A stretch of DNA of 34,613 nt from Parasulfuritortus sp037446165 (GTDB taxonomy: Bacteria > Pseudomonadota > Gammaproteobacteria > Burkholderiales > Thiobacillaceae): the NCBI GenBank assembly GCA_037446165.1, contig JBBIJC010000012.1, positions 1 to 34,613 of the forward strand, read 5' to 3'. Position numbers and translations under genes: made by a program. Positions 9,147 to 16,662 of the stretch are shown here, piece after piece. Each line of letters opens with the position of its first letter. The stretch's first letter is position 1. The notes beneath the pieces were generated by a model. It saw only the letters and a list, made by a program, of their open reading frames with translations. It was not told the origin of the DNA and did not search any database.

Positions 9147-9707
9147 ATGAAAACCGCACAGGAACTCCGCGCCGGCAACGTCATCATGGTGGGCAACGAC
9201 CCGCAGGTGGTGCAAAAAGCCGAATTCAGCAAATCCGGCCGCAACGCCTCCGTAGTCAAGATGAAGATGAAGAACCTGCTCACCGGCACCGGCACGGAAA
9301 CCGTGTACAAGGCCGACGAGAAGTTCGACACCGTCACCCTCGATCGCAAGGATTGCACCTACTCCTACTTCGCCGATCCCATGTATGTGTTCATGGACAG
9401 CGAGTACAACCAGTATGAGATCGAACCCGACAACCTGGGCGACATGCTGAACTACCTGGAAGACGCCATGCCCTGCGAGGTGGTGTTCTACGAAGGCAAG
9501 GCCATCACCGTGAACATGCCCTCATACGTCGTGCGCGAGGTCGAATACACCGAGCCTGCGGTCAAGGGCGACACCTCCGGCAAGGTGATGAAGCCGGCCC
9601 GGATCAAGCCGACCAGCCATACCATTTCGGTGCCCGCCTTTGTTGAAATCGGCGACAAGATCGAAATCGATACGGCAACCGGCGAGTATCGCAACCGGGT
9701 GAAGTAA
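9147..9707 (+). CDS. efp: Elongation factor P (Arg32 type)
   Basis: EF-P binds stalled ribosomes between the P and E sites and rescues peptide-bond formation at consecutive prolines. The 186 residues contain the KOW-like N-domain, the OB domain and the C-terminal tail motif GDKIEIDTATGEYRNR. In the N-domain loop the sequence KSGRN places arginine exactly at residue 32, the site modified by EarP, rather than the lysine of the EpmA type. The upstream earP gene agrees with this. The gene has its own likely promoter and is closed by a strong hairpin terminator about 50 bases downstream. Confidence 0.98.
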   Translation: MKTAQELRAGNVIMVGNDPQVVQKAEFSKSGRNASVVKMKMKNLLTGTGTETVYKADEKFDTVTLDRKDCTYSYFADPMYVFMDSEYNQYEIEPDNLGDMLNYLEDAMPCEVVFYEGKAITVNMPSYVVREVEYTEPAVKGDTSGKVMKPARIKPTSHTISVPAFVEIGDKIEIDTATGEYRNRVK

Positions 9708-9753
9708 GCATCAGCACCGACTCCCGCCAGCGCGCGGGAATCCGGCAGACAAT

Positions 9754-9779
9754 AAAAAACCGCCTCACGGCGGTTTTTT
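9754..9779. terminator. Bidirectional Rho-independent terminator between efp and gyrA
   Basis: A-run, CCGCC, loop TCAC, GGCGG, then a T-run form a stem of up to 11 base pairs. Read on the plus strand it ends in six T after efp. Read on the minus strand the A-run becomes a T-run after gyrA. It lies between the two convergent stop codons (efp ends 9707, gyrA ends 9796) and can serve both. Confidence 0.92.
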
Positions 9780-9795
9780 ATTGGGCCAGGGGCAC

Positions 9796-12378
9796 TCACT
9801 CTTCGCTTGCCACTTCCTCACCATCGCCTTCGTCCGCGCTTTCCGACTCCGCCACGCGCTGCAGGCCGGACAATTTCTCGCCCTTGTCCAGGTTGATCAG
9901 GGTCACGCCCTGGGTGGTGCGGCCCATCTCCCGGATCTCGCTCACCCGGGTGCGGATCAGCACACCGCCTGTGGTGATCAGCATGATCTCGTCGGTCTGG
10001 TCAACCAGGGTCGCCGCCACCACCTTGCCGTTACGTTCGCTGGTCTGGATGGCGATGAGGCCCTGACCGCCGCGGTTGTGGCGGGTGTATTCGGAAACCG
10101 GGGTGCGCTTGCCGAAGCCATTTTCGGTCGCGGTCAGCACCGACTGTTCCTCGCTTTCGGCCACCAGCAGGGAGATTACCTTCACCCCATCGGGCAGTCG
10201 GACACCACGCACGCCGCGGGTATCGCGCCCCAGCGGACGGACATCGTTCTCGGCAAAGCGGTTGGCCTTGCCTTCGTCGGTAAACAGCATGACGTCGTGC
10301 TGGCCGTCGGTAATCGCTACGCCAATCAAGTAATCGCCTTCATCCAGGCGCACGGCGATGATGCCGTTGGAGCGCGGACGGGAGAACTCGATCAGCGGGG
10401 TCTTCTTGACCGTGCCGTTGGCCGTGGCCATGAAGATGAAATGCTGGTCGTCAAATTCCTTGACCGGCAGGATGGCCGTGACTTTCTCGGCCCCTTCCAG
10501 CTTGAGCAGGTTGACGATGGGCTTACCCCGACTGACCCGACCGCCCTGCGGCACCTCGTAGACCTTGAGCCAGAACATGCGGCCCTGATCGGTAAAGCAG
10601 AGGATGTAGTCGTGGGTGTTGGCCACGAACAGGTTCTCGATGAAATCTTCCTGCTTGGTCGCCGTTGCCTGCTTGCCACGACCGCCGCGCTTCTGGGTGC
10701 GGTATTCGTCGATCGGCTGCGACTTGATGTAGCCGGTGTTGGACAGGGTCACCATCACATCTTCCGGCGTGATCAGGTCTTCCAGATTGAAGCCGGCGGC
10801 GTTCTCGACGATCTCGCTGCGGCGTTTGTCGCCGAACTGGTTGCGGATGGCGGTCAGCTCTTCAATGATGATGACCGTGACCCGTTCCGGCTTGTCCAGA
10901 ATGTCGAGCAGATCGGTGATGCGGTCGATGACCTCACGGTATTCGTTCAGTACCTTGTCCTGCTCAAGCCCGGTCAGGCGCTGCAGGCGAAGATCCAGAA
11001 TCGCCTGGGCCTGGACGTCTGACAGATGGTAGCCATCGCCATGCAGGCCATATTCCGGTGCCAGACCAAACGGCCGATAGGCCTCGCCGCTGGCCGCGCG
11101 GGACAGCATCTCCTCGACCAGCTTCGAGCGCCAGACCCGTGACATGAGCCCGGCCTTGGCCTCGGCCGGGGTCGGCGCCGCCTTGATCAGGGCGATGATC
11201 TCGTCGACGTTGGCCAATGCCACCGCCAGACCCTCCAGGGTGTGGCCGCGATCGCGCGCCTTCTTCAATTCAAATTTTGTCCGCCGGGTGATGACCTCGC
11301 GCCGGTGGCGCAGGAAGGCATCCAGCATCTGTTTCAGGTTCAGCAGGCGCGGCTGGCCGTCGAGCAGGGCCACCATGTTCATGCCGAAGGTGTCCTGCAT
11401 CTGGGTGTGCTTGTACAGGTTGTTGAGGATCACCTCGGGCATTTCGCCGCGTTTCAGCTCGACCACCATGCGCATGCCGGACTTGTCCGACTCGTCACGG
11501 ATCTCGGAGATGCCTTCGATGGACTTTTCCCGCACCAGCTCGCCGATCTTGGCGCACAGGTTGGCCTTGTTCACCTGGTAGGGGAGCTCGTCGACGATGA
11601 TGGCCTGACGGCCGTTGCTCTTGTCGATCTCCTCGAAGTGGACCTTGGCCCGCATCACCACCCGGCCGCGGCCGGTCCGGTAGCCTTCGCGCACGCCGTC
11701 GACGCCGTAGATGATGCCGGCGGTCGGAAAGTCCGGCGCGGGCACGATGTCGATCAGCTCGTCGATGGTGATCGCCGGCCGTTCCAGCACCGCCAGGCAG
11801 GCGTCGATGACTTCGTTCAGGTTGTGCGGTGGGATGTTGGTCGCCATGCCCACTGCGATCCCGGACGAGCCGTTGATCAGCAGATTGGGGATCTTGGCCG
11901 GCATGATCAGCGGCTCGTGCTCGGAGCCGTCGTAGTTGGGGCCGAAGTCGACGGTTTCCTTGTCGATGTCGGCGAGCAACTCGTGGGCGATCCGCGACAT
12001 ACGGATTTCGGTGTAACGCATGGCCGCCGCGTTGTCGCCGTCGACCGAACCGAAGTTGCCCTGGCCATCGACCAGCGTGTAGCGCAGGGAGAAGTTCTGC
12101 GCCATGCGGACGATGGTGTCGTACACCGCCGTGTCGCCGTGCGGGTGGTACTTACCGATCACGTCACCGACAATACGGGCCGATTTCTTGTAGGCCTTGT
12201 TCCAGTCGTTCGACAACTCGTGCATGGCGAACAGGACGCGACGGTGCACCGGCTTCAGACCATCCCGTACATCGGGCAGTGCGCGGCCCACGATCACGCT
12301 CATGGCGTAGTCGAGATAGGAGCGGCGCATCTCCTCTTCAAGGCTGACGGGAAGGGTTTCTTTGGCGAACTGATCCAT
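9796..12378 (-). CDS. gyrA: DNA gyrase subunit A
   Basis: GyrA is the breakage-reunion subunit of gyrase; with GyrB it introduces negative supercoils using ATP. It has 860 residues. The quinolone-resistance region reads HPHGDTAVYDTIVRMAQ, giving Thr83 and Asp87. Threonine at 83 replaces the E. coli serine, as in wild-type Pseudomonas, so it is not evidence of acquired resistance. The active-site tyrosine is Tyr122 in AAAMRYTEIRMS. The GyrA box appears as QKRGGRG before the six-bladed C-terminal beta-pinwheel, and the protein ends in an acidic tail rich in Glu, Ser and Asp. ATG at 12378 has only a weak ribosome site. It is transcribed away from the amidohydrolase gene across a 113-base spacer. 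Confidence 0.98.
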   Translation of the reverse strand: MDQFAKETLPVSLEEEMRRSYLDYAMSVIVGRALPDVRDGLKPVHRRVLFAMHELSNDWNKAYKKSARIVGDVIGKYHPHGDTAVYDTIVRMAQNFSLRYTLVDGQGNFGSVDGDNAAAMRYTEIRMSRIAHELLADIDKETVDFGPNYDGSEHEPLIMPAKIPNLLINGSSGIAVGMATNIPPHNLNEVIDACLAVLERPAITIDELIDIVPAPDFPTAGIIYGVDGVREGYRTGRGRVVMRAKVHFEEIDKSNGRQAIIVDELPYQVNKANLCAKIGELVREKSIEGISEIRDESDKSGMRMVVELKRGEMPEVILNNLYKHTQMQDTFGMNMVALLDGQPRLLNLKQMLDAFLRHRREVITRRTKFELKKARDRGHTLEGLAVALANVDEIIALIKAAPTPAEAKAGLMSRVWRSKLVEEMLSRAASGEAYRPFGLAPEYGLHGDGYHLSDVQAQAILDLRLQRLTGLEQDKVLNEYREVIDRITDLLDILDKPERVTVIIIEELTAIRNQFGDKRRSEIVENAAGFNLEDLITPEDVMVTLSNTGYIKSQPIDEYRTQKRGGRGKQATATKQEDFIENLFVANTHDYILCFTDQGRMFWLKVYEVPQGGRVSRGKPIVNLLKLEGAEKVTAILPVKEFDDQHFIFMATANGTVKKTPLIEFSRPRSNGIIAVRLDEGDYLIGVAITDGQHDVMLFTDEGKANRFAENDVRPLGRDTRGVRGVRLPDGVKVISLLVAESEEQSVLTATENGFGKRTPVSEYTRHNRGGQGLIAIQTSERNGKVVAATLVDQTDEIMLITTGGVLIRTRVSEIREMGRTTQGVTLINLDKGEKLSGLQRVAESESADEGDGEEVASEE

Positions 12379-12491
12379 GGGCGGCTTTATATCGTTATGG
12401 GGCTGAAATACTCGTGCAATTTTAACATGAAACCCGCGCCAGACCGAGCTTTGCGCTTGTCTTGAGGCGTTAGCATGAATAGGATTCGGCC

Positions 12492-13859
12492 ATGCGTAAC
12501 CAAACCGTAGTAGACCTTCGTATCGACGCCGACTGGATCGTGCCCGTGGAACCGGCTGGCAGGGTTTTGCATCATCACAGCCTGATCGTCGGCGAAGGCC
12601 GGATCCAGGATGTCCTGCCCAGCCACGAGGCCGATATCCGCTACCTGTTCCGCGAGCGGATACGCCTGCCCGGTCACGCCCTGATGCCAGGCCTGGTCAA
12701 CCTGCACAGTCACGCTGCAATGAGCCTGTTGCGCGGGTACGCCGACGACCTGCCGCTGATGACCTGGCTCAACGAACGCATCTGGCCGGCCGAGAGCCGC
12801 TGGATGTCACCTGAATTCGTGATGGATGGCAGCCGGCTGGCCTGCCTGGAGATGCTGAAGGGCGGCATCACCTGCTTCAACGACATGTACTTCTTCCCGG
12901 ACGCCAGCATCGAGGCCGCCCTGGAAGCAAAGATGCGGGTCAGCTCCGGCATCATCGTGATCGACTTCCCGTCAGCCTGGGCGGCAGACCCGGATGGCTA
13001 TCTGCAAAAGGGCATGGAAGTGCGTGACAGCTACCGGCACCAGCCCCTGGTGTCCTTTTGTCTGGCGCCGCATGCCCCCTACTCTTGCAGCGACAAGTCG
13101 CTGGAGAAGGTGCAGACCTTTGCCGCACAACTGGACTTGCCGATCCATATGCACATCCATGAAACCAACGATGAAATCCGGCAGAGTCTGGATAGTTACA
13201 AAGTCCGGCCGCTGGAGCGCTTGCGCTTGCTCGGCCTGCTCGGCCCACAGTTCATCGGCGTTCATGCCGTGCACCTGCTGGACGAGGAGATCGCCATGCT
13301 TGCGGAGCAGGGTTGCCATGTCGCGCACTGCCCGAGCTCCAACCTGAAGCTGGGCTCCGGGCTGGCGCCCGTCGCCAGGCTGCTCGAAGCGGGCGTCAAC
13401 CTTGGCCTCGGCACTGACGGGGCGGCCAGCAACAATCGGCTCGACGTGTTCGAGGAAATGCGTCTCGCCGCTCTCCTGGCCAAAGGAGTGTCAGGCCGGG
13501 CCGATGCCATGCCAGCCCACGCTGCCCTCGCCATGGCCACCCTGAACGGGGCGAAGGCGCTCGGCCTGGACGACCAGATCGGCTCTCTGCTGCCCGGCAA
13601 GCAGGCCGACATCGTGGCAGTGGACCTGTCCGGCGCCACCACCCAGCCCTGCTACGACCCGATCTCCCAACTGGTTTACGGCGCGGGTCGAGACCAGGTC
13701 CGCCACGTCTGGGTGGCTGGCGAAATGGTAGTCAAGGACGGCCGCTGCCTTTCGCTCGACGAAGCCCATCTGGTCCGCCACGCCCACCAGTGGCGGGAGA
13801 AGATCGTGGCCGGACCGCTTTCCGAGGCTCCAGCGCCGGCCGAACCGGCGGCGGACTGA
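12492..13859 (+). CDS. mtaD: TRZ/ATZ-family amidohydrolase, likely MTA/SAH deaminase (MtaD)
   Basis: This is a metal-dependent deaminase of the amidohydrolase superfamily. Members next to these motifs deaminate 5'-methylthioadenosine or S-adenosylhomocysteine. The 455 residues contain the HxH metal pair (His72 and His74 in NLHSHAAMSLLRG), HIHETNDEI with a further metal-ligand histidine, GVHAVHL, AHCPSSNLKLGSG, and the metal-binding aspartate in LGTDGAASNN. ATG 12492 is supported by AGGA at 12481-12484, seven bases upstream. In many betaproteobacteria mtaD sits near ubiG; that gene is not seen here, so the substrate rests on motif similarity. The last 128 bases overlap the 3' end of the convergent rluE, and the tail (APAPAEPAAD) is low-complexity and looks like an extension. 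Confidence 0.85.
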   Translation: MRNQTVVDLRIDADWIVPVEPAGRVLHHHSLIVGEGRIQDVLPSHEADIRYLFRERIRLPGHALMPGLVNLHSHAAMSLLRGYADDLPLMTWLNERIWPAESRWMSPEFVMDGSRLACLEMLKGGITCFNDMYFFPDASIEAALEAKMRVSSGIIVIDFPSAWAADPDGYLQKGMEVRDSYRHQPLVSFCLAPHAPYSCSDKSLEKVQTFAAQLDLPIHMHIHETNDEIRQSLDSYKVRPLERLRLLGLLGPQFIGVHAVHLLDEEIAMLAEQGCHVAHCPSSNLKLGSGLAPVARLLEAGVNLGLGTDGAASNNRLDVFEEMRLAALLAKGVSGRADAMPAHAALAMATLNGAKALGLDDQIGSLLPGKQADIVAVDLSGATTQPCYDPISQLVYGAGRDQVRHVWVAGEMVVKDGRCLSLDEAHLVRHAHQWREKIVAGPLSEAPAPAEPAAD

Positions 13860-14397
13860 ACTCTTCCAGCCGCCACGCGCCGGGTTCGATGTCAGCCAGC
13901 GTCCAGTCGCCGCTCTGCCAGCGAATCAGGCGCAAGGTCGGCAACCCCACCTTGGCGGTCATGCGCCGCACCTGACGGTTCTTGCCTTCGGTGATGGTCA
14001 GTTCCAGCCAGCTGGTCGGGATGCTTTTGCGGAAGCGGACCGGCGGGTCGCGCGGCCACAGATTTTGTGGCTCGCCCATGCGCCGAACCCTGGCCGGCAA
14101 GGAAACGAAATCGCCCAGATCGACGCCATGTTGCAAGGCGTCCAGCGCTTCATCTGATGGTTCGCCCTCAACCTGGACCCAATAGGTCTTTTCCTTGCCG
14201 AAACGCGGATGCGCCAGCCAATCCTGCACGCGTCCGTCGTCGGTTAGAATAAGCAGACCTTCGCTGTCCGCATCCAGGCGGCCTGCGGCGTAAAACCCCG
14301 GCAGGGTGATGTACTCGCCCAGCCCCTGATGGCCATGTTCGGATGTGAACTGGCTCAGTACGCCAAAGGGCTTGTTGAACAGGATGATGCGGCTCAT
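13732..14397 (-). CDS. rluE: 23S rRNA pseudouridine synthase, RluE type
   Basis: This is a RsuA-family pseudouridine synthase, in E. coli RluE specific for U2457 of 23S rRNA. The core of about 181 residues contains the catalytic aspartate Asp42 in GRLDADSEGLL, FRKSIPTSWLELTI, and EGKNRQVRRMTAKVGLPTLRLIR, all close to RluE. It lacks the long N-terminal extension of the E. coli protein. After the core come about 37 residues rich in Arg, Pro and Gly, without family resemblance, encoded entirely antisense to the mtaD 3' end. The total of 221 residues is therefore core plus an overlap-derived tail. Its start codon is only 29 bases from the divergent icd start, so promoter elements of each gene must lie inside the other. 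Confidence 0.88.
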   Translation of the reverse strand: MSRIILFNKPFGVLSQFTSEHGHQGLGEYITLPGFYAAGRLDADSEGLLILTDDGRVQDWLAHPRFGKEKTYWVQVEGEPSDEALDALQHGVDLGDFVSLPARVRRMGEPQNLWPRDPPVRFRKSIPTSWLELTITEGKNRQVRRMTAKVGLPTLRLIRWQSGDWTLADIEPGAWRLEEFSPPPVRPALEPRKAVRPRSSPATGGRGGPDGLRRAKGSGRP

Positions 14398-14426
14398 TTC
14401 ATCATTGCATCTATTACGGAGTTATC

Positions 14427-15665
<1,239 letters not shown>

Positions 15666-15690
15666 GGGCTATCACCCGACCACCTCAGGC

Positions 15691-15861
15691 TCAGGCTTCC
15701 TCATCCTGGGGTGGTGAAAAGCCGTTGCGTTTGAATATATCCAGCAACTCTTCAGCGATCAGGCCCAATTCTTCTCGCTGCTGCCATAGACCATTCAACA
15801 GCCGCTCTATGGAAAGTGGCAATTCTTGGTCTTTTTGGAAAATTTCACCTTCCGGGCCCAT
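15691..15861 (-). CDS. Small hypothetical protein (56 aa)
   Basis: An ORF of 56 codons fills most of the space between icd and the cold-shock gene. ATG at 15861 is preceded by AGGAG with a six-base spacer, a strong ribosome site. The product is acidic and mostly helical in appearance (SIERLLNGLWQQREELGLIA, then EELLDIFKRNGF) and ends in PPQDEEA. I do not recognise a family. The frame stays open about 25 codons upstream of the ATG without another standard start codon, so the coding region might once have been longer. It could be translated from read-through of the upstream cold-shock gene. The support is the ribosome site plus protein-like composition; homologs would decide. Confidence 0.5.
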   Translation of the reverse strand: MGPEGEIFQKDQELPLSIERLLNGLWQQREELGLIAEELLDIFKRNGFSPPQDEEA

Positions 15862-15917
15862 CTTGCGCTCCTGCTCTACCCAACCTTTGATGTTGGTATA
15901 GCACAGGAGAACGAGAT

Positions 15918-15946
15918 GACAGGCTGATCTTGATTTTCAGCCTGTC
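15918..15946 (-). terminator. Perfect inverted repeat downstream of the cold-shock gene
   Basis: GACAGGCTGA (15918-15927) and TCAGCCTGTC (15937-15946) form a perfect 10-bp stem with a 9-base loop. On the minus strand it begins 10 bases after the cold-shock stop codon and lies between that gene and the 56-codon ORF. No T-run follows, so it is a weak terminator or an mRNA end stabiliser. A duplicated CAGGCTGA unit overlaps its proximal arm. Confidence 0.4.
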
Positions 15947-15955
15947 AGCCTGCTT

Positions 15956-16159
15956 TCAGGCCGCCTGAATATTGGCGGCTTGCTTGCCTTTCGGGCCTTC
16001 GGTCACATCGAAGGTTACCCGTTGGCCTTCTTTCAGGGACTTGAAGCCCTTCATGGTGATTGCGGAGAAATGGGCGAACAAGTCTTCACCTCCGCCATCG
16101 GGGGTGATGAATCCAAAGCCCTTCGAGTCGTTGAACCATTTAACGGTGCCAGTGGCCAT
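15956..16159 (-). CDS. Cold-shock domain protein (CspA family)
   Basis: This is a single OB-fold RNA/DNA chaperone of 67 residues. RNP1 is seen as KGFGFI (residues 13-18) and RNP2 as DLFAHF (26-31), with the family start MATGTVKWFN. ATG 16159 has GGAG six bases upstream; longer in-frame readings add non-family sequence. A leader of about 93 bases from the predicted promoter is consistent with the long 5' untranslated regions of csp genes, which control stability and translation with temperature. The paralog (cspA, cspC, cspD or cspE) cannot be told from sequence alone. Confidence 0.95.
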   Translation of the reverse strand: MATGTVKWFNDSKGFGFITPDGGGEDLFAHFSAITMKGFKSLKEGQRVTFDVTEGPKGKQAANIQAA

Positions 16160-16259
16160 ATGAAACTCCATGAGAAAATAAAATAATGCGTTTGGGCCAA
16201 GCCAACACCTTGTCAACCTTAGGTAAGACGGTAAGACTCGAACTACTCCAAACGGAGGC

Positions 16260-16288
16260 TTTTTACCCGCGCCCCCAGCCGCAGTCAA
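16260..16288 (-). promoter_or_regulatory. Candidate sigma-70 promoter for the cold-shock gene
   Basis: On the minus strand TTGACT (16288-16283) and TAAAAA (16265-16260) are spaced by 17 bases. The predicted start near 16253 gives a leader of about 93 bases before the ATG at 16159. The leader holds a short CTCC/GGAG hairpin and a tandem 8-base repeat (GGTAAGAC twice on the plus strand, 16222-16237). Confidence 0.45.
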
Positions 16289-16293
16289 CCACC

Positions 16294-16321
16294 TTGAAAA
16301 AAATTATTGTGCACCCACAAT
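16294..16321 (+). promoter_or_regulatory. Candidate promoter with overlapping inverted repeat for clpS-clpA
   Basis: TTGAAA (16294-16299) and CACAAT (16316-16321) are 16 bases apart, 30 bases before the clpS ATG. An inverted repeat, TATTGTG (16305-16311) and CACAATA (16316-16322) with a 4-base gap, covers the spacer and -10 and could be an operator. A second possible -10, CATAAT (16325-16330), lies closer to the gene. The start point is uncertain. Confidence 0.35.
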
Positions 16322-16350
16322 ACTCATAATCTAACGGGCTTCGAATCCAT

Positions 16351-16662
16351 ATGCCAACCAAACGACAGGACGCGGTTCTACTGGAACCGCAAAAGGCGAA
16401 GGCCGCCCCTCCGCCAATGTACAAAGTGCTGTTGTTGAACGACGATTTCACTCCAATGGAATTCGTGGTCGGCGTACTGGAGCGTTTTTTTGGCATGGAC
16501 CGGGAAAAAGCCACCGCCGTGATGCTAAAGGTCCATAATGAAGGCGCAGGTCTGGCCGGTATCTATCCGCGGGATATTGCGGAAACCAAGGTCGGTCAGG
16601 TTGTTGAATTCGCTCGTGAACACCAGCATCCCCTGCAATGCGTGATGGAGGAAACCCGATGA
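16351..16662 (+). CDS. clpS: ATP-dependent Clp protease adaptor ClpS
   Basis: ClpS binds proteins with N-end-rule destabilising N-terminal residues and delivers them to ClpAP. The 103 residues show an unstructured N-terminal extension, then the core YKVLLLNDDFTPMEFVVGVL, in which NDDFTPM forms part of the N-degron pocket, followed by AGIYPRDIAETKV. ATG 16351 gives the normal family length; its ribosome site is weak. Its stop codon overlaps the clpA start codon (ATGA, 16659-16662), so translation is coupled to its partner unfoldase. Confidence 0.96.
   Translation: MPTKRQDAVLLEPQKAKAAPPPMYKVLLLNDDFTPMEFVVGVLERFFGMDREKATAVMLKVHNEGAGLAGIYPRDIAETKVGQVVEFAREHQHPLQCVMEETR

Noticed and set aside
9781..11022. 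Long open frame antisense to gyrA (413 codons), and a similar one at 11242-12465
   Set aside because: High-GC coding sequence often leaves the opposite strand open; the products are low-complexity His/Val/Asp/Gly-rich strings without family motifs, and gyrA is certain.
12129..12132. GyrA Thr83 as quinolone-resistance mutation
   Set aside because: Threonine at this position is wild type in many proteobacteria, so nothing can be concluded from it alone.
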